DNA of 64,000 nt from Kalaharituber pfeilii (taxonomy: Eukaryota; Ascomycota; Pezizomycetes; Pezizales; Pezizaceae). The notes below the pieces were generated by a model. The model saw only the letters and a list, made by a program, of their open reading frames with translations. It searched no databases and was not told the DNA's origin. The stretch is taken from the NCBI GenBank assembly GCA_015179045.1, contig WHUZ01000022.1, forward strand, positions 705,239 through 769,238, given 5' to 3'. The position numbers were made by a program, and so were the translations under genes. Shown here in pieces: positions 60,660 through 64,000 of the stretch (its first letter is position 1; every line of letters starts with the position of its first letter).

Positions 60660-60986
60660 TTGGAAAGGGGGGAAGGATGAGCGGATACATGGACAGAGAG
60701 AATGGTTTCGGGACTTGCGGTCCTGAAGGCTGAGGTATACTGTATTATCGAGTTGAGAGTTTATATTTTATGCATATGGCGTCTGCGGTTGGAGGGTAAG
60801 ATGGAGGTTCTAGACCTGGCGAGATTGGATGGTAAGGGGTTGGGTTTATTTTACTTTTTTTTCGTAGAGGGGGAAGGGTGGGAGGGGGGTGATTGAGTAA
60901 GGAAAGGGAGTTGTGGTGAGAGTGAGGTGAGTAATTGATGTACCTGTACTATTCTACAAGTCACTCGTGTATAGGGAGCTATATAG

Positions 60987-61577
60987 GCACGTGAGGCTTT
61001 TTTAAGGTACTTTGGTCTATGACCGCGGAGAGGTAAAGGTTGAGGTTGAAGGAATATGCGTTGAGTGAGTTGATTGAGTTACCTATGTATTTCTTTTCTT
61101 GACTAACTTCCGCATGTGTATACATGCGCAGATCCAGCAAACCCTGCTGTTGAGAACCACGAGAGGCATGGTGAGAATCATGTTGACTTGGAGCGCGTTG
61201 TTAGTTCCAGCCTATTGAGAAATGAAGGAGGGGCTCAAACGGTTTTTTGAGATAAGATACGTCGCATGAACGTCCTTGCATGCATGCGTCATGCAGTACC
61301 GCCTGATATAAGTTTCAAAAGTAAGTATATGCGCATAAATCAATGCATGTATCCCGACCTCTACGCCGAACTGGGGTCTCGTTACCGCATTATACGGGAG
61401 AAACCCCGATCGGAAAGGCTAGGGGCAGGAGGATATGTTTGCCATAACAGAATTCTGCTTGTCGTCGTAACGGATGAACTCTAGTCTTTGTGCGGAGGAA
61501 CTAGCGTTGTGAATATCATAATCAGTTTACCTGTTCGTTTTTGCTGGTTGCCAAGCGGACGCATATAGATGTATATA
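60987..61577 (+). repeat. ~0.59-kb repeat, copy 1 of 2
   Basis: Starts GGCACGTGAGGCTTTTTT and shares with copy 2 (62590-63144) the blocks GGTCTATGACCGCGG, CTATGTATTTCTTTTCTTGA, GTATACATGCGCAGATCC, AACGTCCTTGCATGCATGC and AAACCCCGATCGGAAAGGC, ending TTGCCAAGCGGACGCATATA. Differences are substitutions and small indels, including a 33-bp segment present only here near 61346-61378. No coding sequence is recognised. It ends at a TA next to the Tc1-like element. Confidence 0.85.
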
Positions 61578-62584
61578 CAGTCACATGGCAAAAGAAAACG
61601 CCCACCTTTGCATAATCTTTGGTAATTAAGACATACACATGCGTGTCTTAGACATAAATGCATGTAGGTCTCACGACATTGCACTAAATTCTAAGCTGGA
61701 GATGATTCTCAAGATTAGAGAATAGAAAAATGTAAAGTCGACTCCTATAGGAGACCGGAAGTCAAGAAAAAAAATCTACAGCCACCTACAGGTAACTGAC
61801 AGCTGAATTTACAAAATGCTGCAATAATGTCAACTCAAACTGCTAACTCCTCAGCCAATACTTACCAGCACTTCTGCCTCCAGTGCCAACTCTTCTACCT
61901 CCAGTGCTGCCTCTTCGACTATCACTGCCGCTCCTAAGAAGCAGATGACCGACGTTGAAAAAAGTCAGAGTGTCCTTTTGGACCAACAAGAGTTGTCATT
62001 TCAATAGGTTGCGAATCAAATAGGTCAGCCTAAGAGTACTATTCGAGATTTTCTTAAGCATTACAAGGAGTGAGGCACCGCTGAAAATGTGCCTAAGAGT
62101 GGAAGACCAAAAAAGCTAAATGAGAATGTTATGGACTCTATCACTGCTTTACTTGATAGTGACCCATCTCTCTCAAAGCTCTCTGACTCATCTCTATCAA
62201 AGCTCTCTCTACAGGAACATTTAAAAGAAAACCTAGAAATCAAAATTGACTCGATCGGAACCTCCGGCTTAAGGGCTGTCGGAAGTGGAGAGCTAGAAAG
62301 AGACCTAAATTAACTCCCATCTATACTGCAGCGAGGTTAGCTTGGGCTCTGGAGAGAAAAAGATTGGATGGAGGAAACCTGGGTAAAGTATGTTTGGTCT
62401 GATGAATGCAATGTTGAGAGAAGTAATGGTGATGGTACGAAGTGGATATGGAGGAAGAATGGAGTGGAGCGATATGCAGTGGACCCTAGCCTTATTAGCG
62501 TTAGTGGCGGTAATAGCGCGTATGTAGGTCTAAGACATCAAATTATGCAAATTTAGGTGGGCGTTTTCTTTTGCCATGTGACTG
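61578..62584 (+). mobile_element. Tc1/mariner-like transposon relic, internally deleted
   Basis: The element is 1,007 bp. The termini CAGTCACATGGCAAAAGAAA then ACGCCCACCT are perfect 30-bp inverted repeats (61578 and 62584), and the match resumes after a 3-nt gap. TA precedes the left end; TT follows the right. Inside, a broken plus-strand frame shows a Tc1-type helix-turn-helix (STIRDFLKHYKE, GTAENVPKSGRPKKLNE, about 62030-62120). After frame changes it shows RKRPKLTPIYTAARLAWALE and WVKYVWSDECNVERSNGDG with WIWRKNGVERY, covering the second catalytic Asp of the DDE/D domain. The region with the last catalytic residue is missing. A duplicated DPSLSKLSDSSLSKL segment reflects a 24-bp tandem duplication (about 62161-62210). 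Confidence 0.88.
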
Positions 62585-62589
62585 TTTGT

Positions 62590-63144
62590 GCACGTGAGGC
62601 TTTTTTTTTAGGTACTTCGGTCTATGACCGCGGGGAGGTAAAGGTTGAGGTCGAAGGAATATGCAGTGAGTAAGTTGATTGGGTTACCTATGTATTTCTT
62701 TTCTTGACTACCTTCCGCATGTGTATACATGCGCAGATCCTATTGCAAGCAAACCCTGCTGTTGAGAACCACGAGAGGAGTACCTGGCATGGTGAAAATC
62801 ATGTTGACTTGAGCGCGTTGTGGGTTTCAGCCTATTGAGGAATGAAGGAGGGGCTCAAACGGTTTTTTGAGATAAGATACGTCGCATGAACGTCCTTGCA
62901 TGCATGCTTCATGCAGGAATGCCTGATATAAGTTTCAAAAGTAAGTATATGCGCATAAATCAATGCATACGGGAGAAACCCCGATCGGAAAGGCTAGGGG
63001 CAGGATATGCTGCCATTACAGAATTCTGCTTGTCCTGTATATACGGAACGGATGAACCTAGTCTGCGCGCGGAGGAACTAGCGTTGTTAATAATCAGTTT
63101 ACCTGTTCGATTTTGCTGGTTGCCAAGCAGACGCATATACAGTA
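62590..63144 (+). repeat. ~0.55-kb repeat, copy 2 of 2
   Basis: Second copy of the sequence at 60987-61577, starting GCACGTGAGGCTTTTTT. It ends TTGCCAAGCAGACGCATATAC. It has a 10-bp insertion TACCTGGCAT-like near 62780 and a T run longer than in copy 1. A transposon terminus follows directly at 63145, as one does in copy 1. Confidence 0.85.
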
Positions 63145-63180
63145 CAGTACCTAGACAAAATTGTACGCCACCCCCTCACT
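63145..63180 (+). mobile_element. Terminus of a second Tc1/mariner-like element
   Basis: After TA, the sequence CAGTACCTAGACAAAATTGT and ACGCCACCCC has the form of a Tc1/mariner inverted terminal repeat and parallels the end at 61578 (CAGT...AAAA...CGCCCACC). No matching right end was found before 64000, so the element is truncated or continues outside the window. Confidence 0.5.
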
Positions 63181-63484
63181 ATGCACTAATAGGAAAAGCG
63201 CATATGTGCTAGCTATGGGCTGCTCAAAACATAAAGTGCCGAAAAACTAGCATGTGTAACATGTTGTAGCACACCTTGCGGTCAAGCGGTAAAGCTGCGT
63301 CGTATTTGAGAAACAACACATATAGAAAATAACGTAAAATTCTGTTACCCTCTATTTTTTTTTTTAAAATTTTGACTTGTGATAGTGGTGCATTACATGG
63401 GACATTTATACAAGGTTAATATATAAAATTCAAATCCTCCTCGTTATTTAAACGCAGCCAAAAGGATCATCTTGCAATTTCCGT

Positions 63485-63830
63485 TGCTAGAAATGAGAAC
63501 GAGAGATGATTGAGCCTGCGCAGAGATAGAGCCAGGGGCAATAGTGTTGCGTATACTCCACATTATGGCTTTCAAGCTTGTAAGCGCGACATCTACACAA
63601 TGGCATGAGGCTCCATAGAGGCGTAATCCAAGGTGGTATCGGACTTAGCGCTGGCGTCATCATGTCGATTTTCTCGTGGAATCGATTTTCTCGTGGAAGA
63701 AGCAGCCTTGTTACCCTGGCATACCAGCAGTGTTTTAGCGTCCTTATCACCGCAGTTGACATCAACCCTGTCTGCCAGCAGCAGCTAAATGACCTTATCA
63801 TTGTTGAAAATGGCATAGCACAATGTTCAG
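63485..63830 (-). pseudogene. Ankyrin-repeat relic
   Basis: Read on minus, one frame gives AIFNNDKVI, a TAG, then LLLADRVDVNCGDKDAKTLL, the pattern of an ankyrin repeat (LLL-x-GADVN-x-D-GKTPL). It then goes to SMEPHAIV and a stop. The TAG sits where CAG (Gln) would fit, so a C-to-T change can explain it. Only about one repeat is recognisable. The 147-codon frame on the same strand in another phase is a shadow. Confidence 0.5.
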
Positions 63831-64000
63831 TCTTTCCACTGCGTTCTGTTCTTTCTATTTCTTCTATATCTTTCTCTAATATTCTACTGCTTTCTAGCTT
63901 TCTCTTATACGTCATGTATTTATTTGTCATACATCATTATGTGTTCAGGATGTTTCTGTCTCTTCGCTCTCTACTCTTGACACTTCTAGATATATCTACA

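Larger units (their letters stand above)
57905..60986. other. Intergenic region downstream of xlnR
   Basis: Starts with a T run of about 22 (57967) in the likely 3' UTR region, then T-rich and later G-rich sequence. No gene is recognised; open frames are short and low in complexity. Confidence 0.5.

Noticed and set aside
1..64000. CRISPR arrays, rRNA genes, operons
   Set aside because: The sequence is eukaryotic; no spaced identical repeats, rRNA motifs or gene clusters of prokaryotic type are present.

Overview
The window looks like nuclear DNA from a filamentous ascomycete (Pezizomycotina). Evidence: a clear XlnR/Xyr1-type zinc-cluster regulator with short GT-AG introns and a TACTAAC branch site, an HRI/IfkB-like eIF2-alpha kinase, a NACHT-WD40 (fungal NLR) relic, a Tad-like LINE and a Tc1/mariner relic. 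The transposon load and NLR type would fit a truffle-like pezizomycete; that is inference, not shown.

Layout. 1-3.7 kb: AT-rich sequence with a 60-bp minisatellite. 3.7-8.9 kb: a dead NLR gene (N-terminal domain, NACHT, pentapeptide linker, WD40), split by a 1.86-kb inverted-repeat transposon and cut by a truncated LINE. 9-15 kb: gene-poor, with one tRNA-Val(AAC) at 13.9 kb. 15.4-19.8 kb: intact eIF2-alpha kinase gene with a long ATG-free leader. 21.2-25.5 kb: a convergent gene for a ~1,420-residue coiled-coil protein on the minus strand. 25.5-52.2 kb: a transposon graveyard with no convincing gene. It holds LINE fragments, two copia-like LTRs, several inverted-repeat elements and many tiny poly(A)-tailed insertions. 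52.2-57.9 kb: a possible small gene, then the xlnR orthologue in three exons. 58-61 kb: simple repeats. 61-63.1 kb: a duplicated ~0.55-0.59-kb sequence carrying Tc1/mariner termini, followed by an ankyrin relic.

The most unusual signal is a set of very small retroposed elements. One family is a ~38-nt hairpin plus a short AT tail and poly(A), identical in layout to the 3' end of a LINE copy at 51.7 kb. Four tail-only copies start exactly at the first base of the hairpin, inside target-site duplications. The stem differs between copies by compensatory base-pair changes. A second family (~42 nt plus poly(A), starting CCCTGCC) has at least three insertions with their own duplications and a shared 5' end. 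All structures and duplications were read by eye; no alignment, search or folding program was run.
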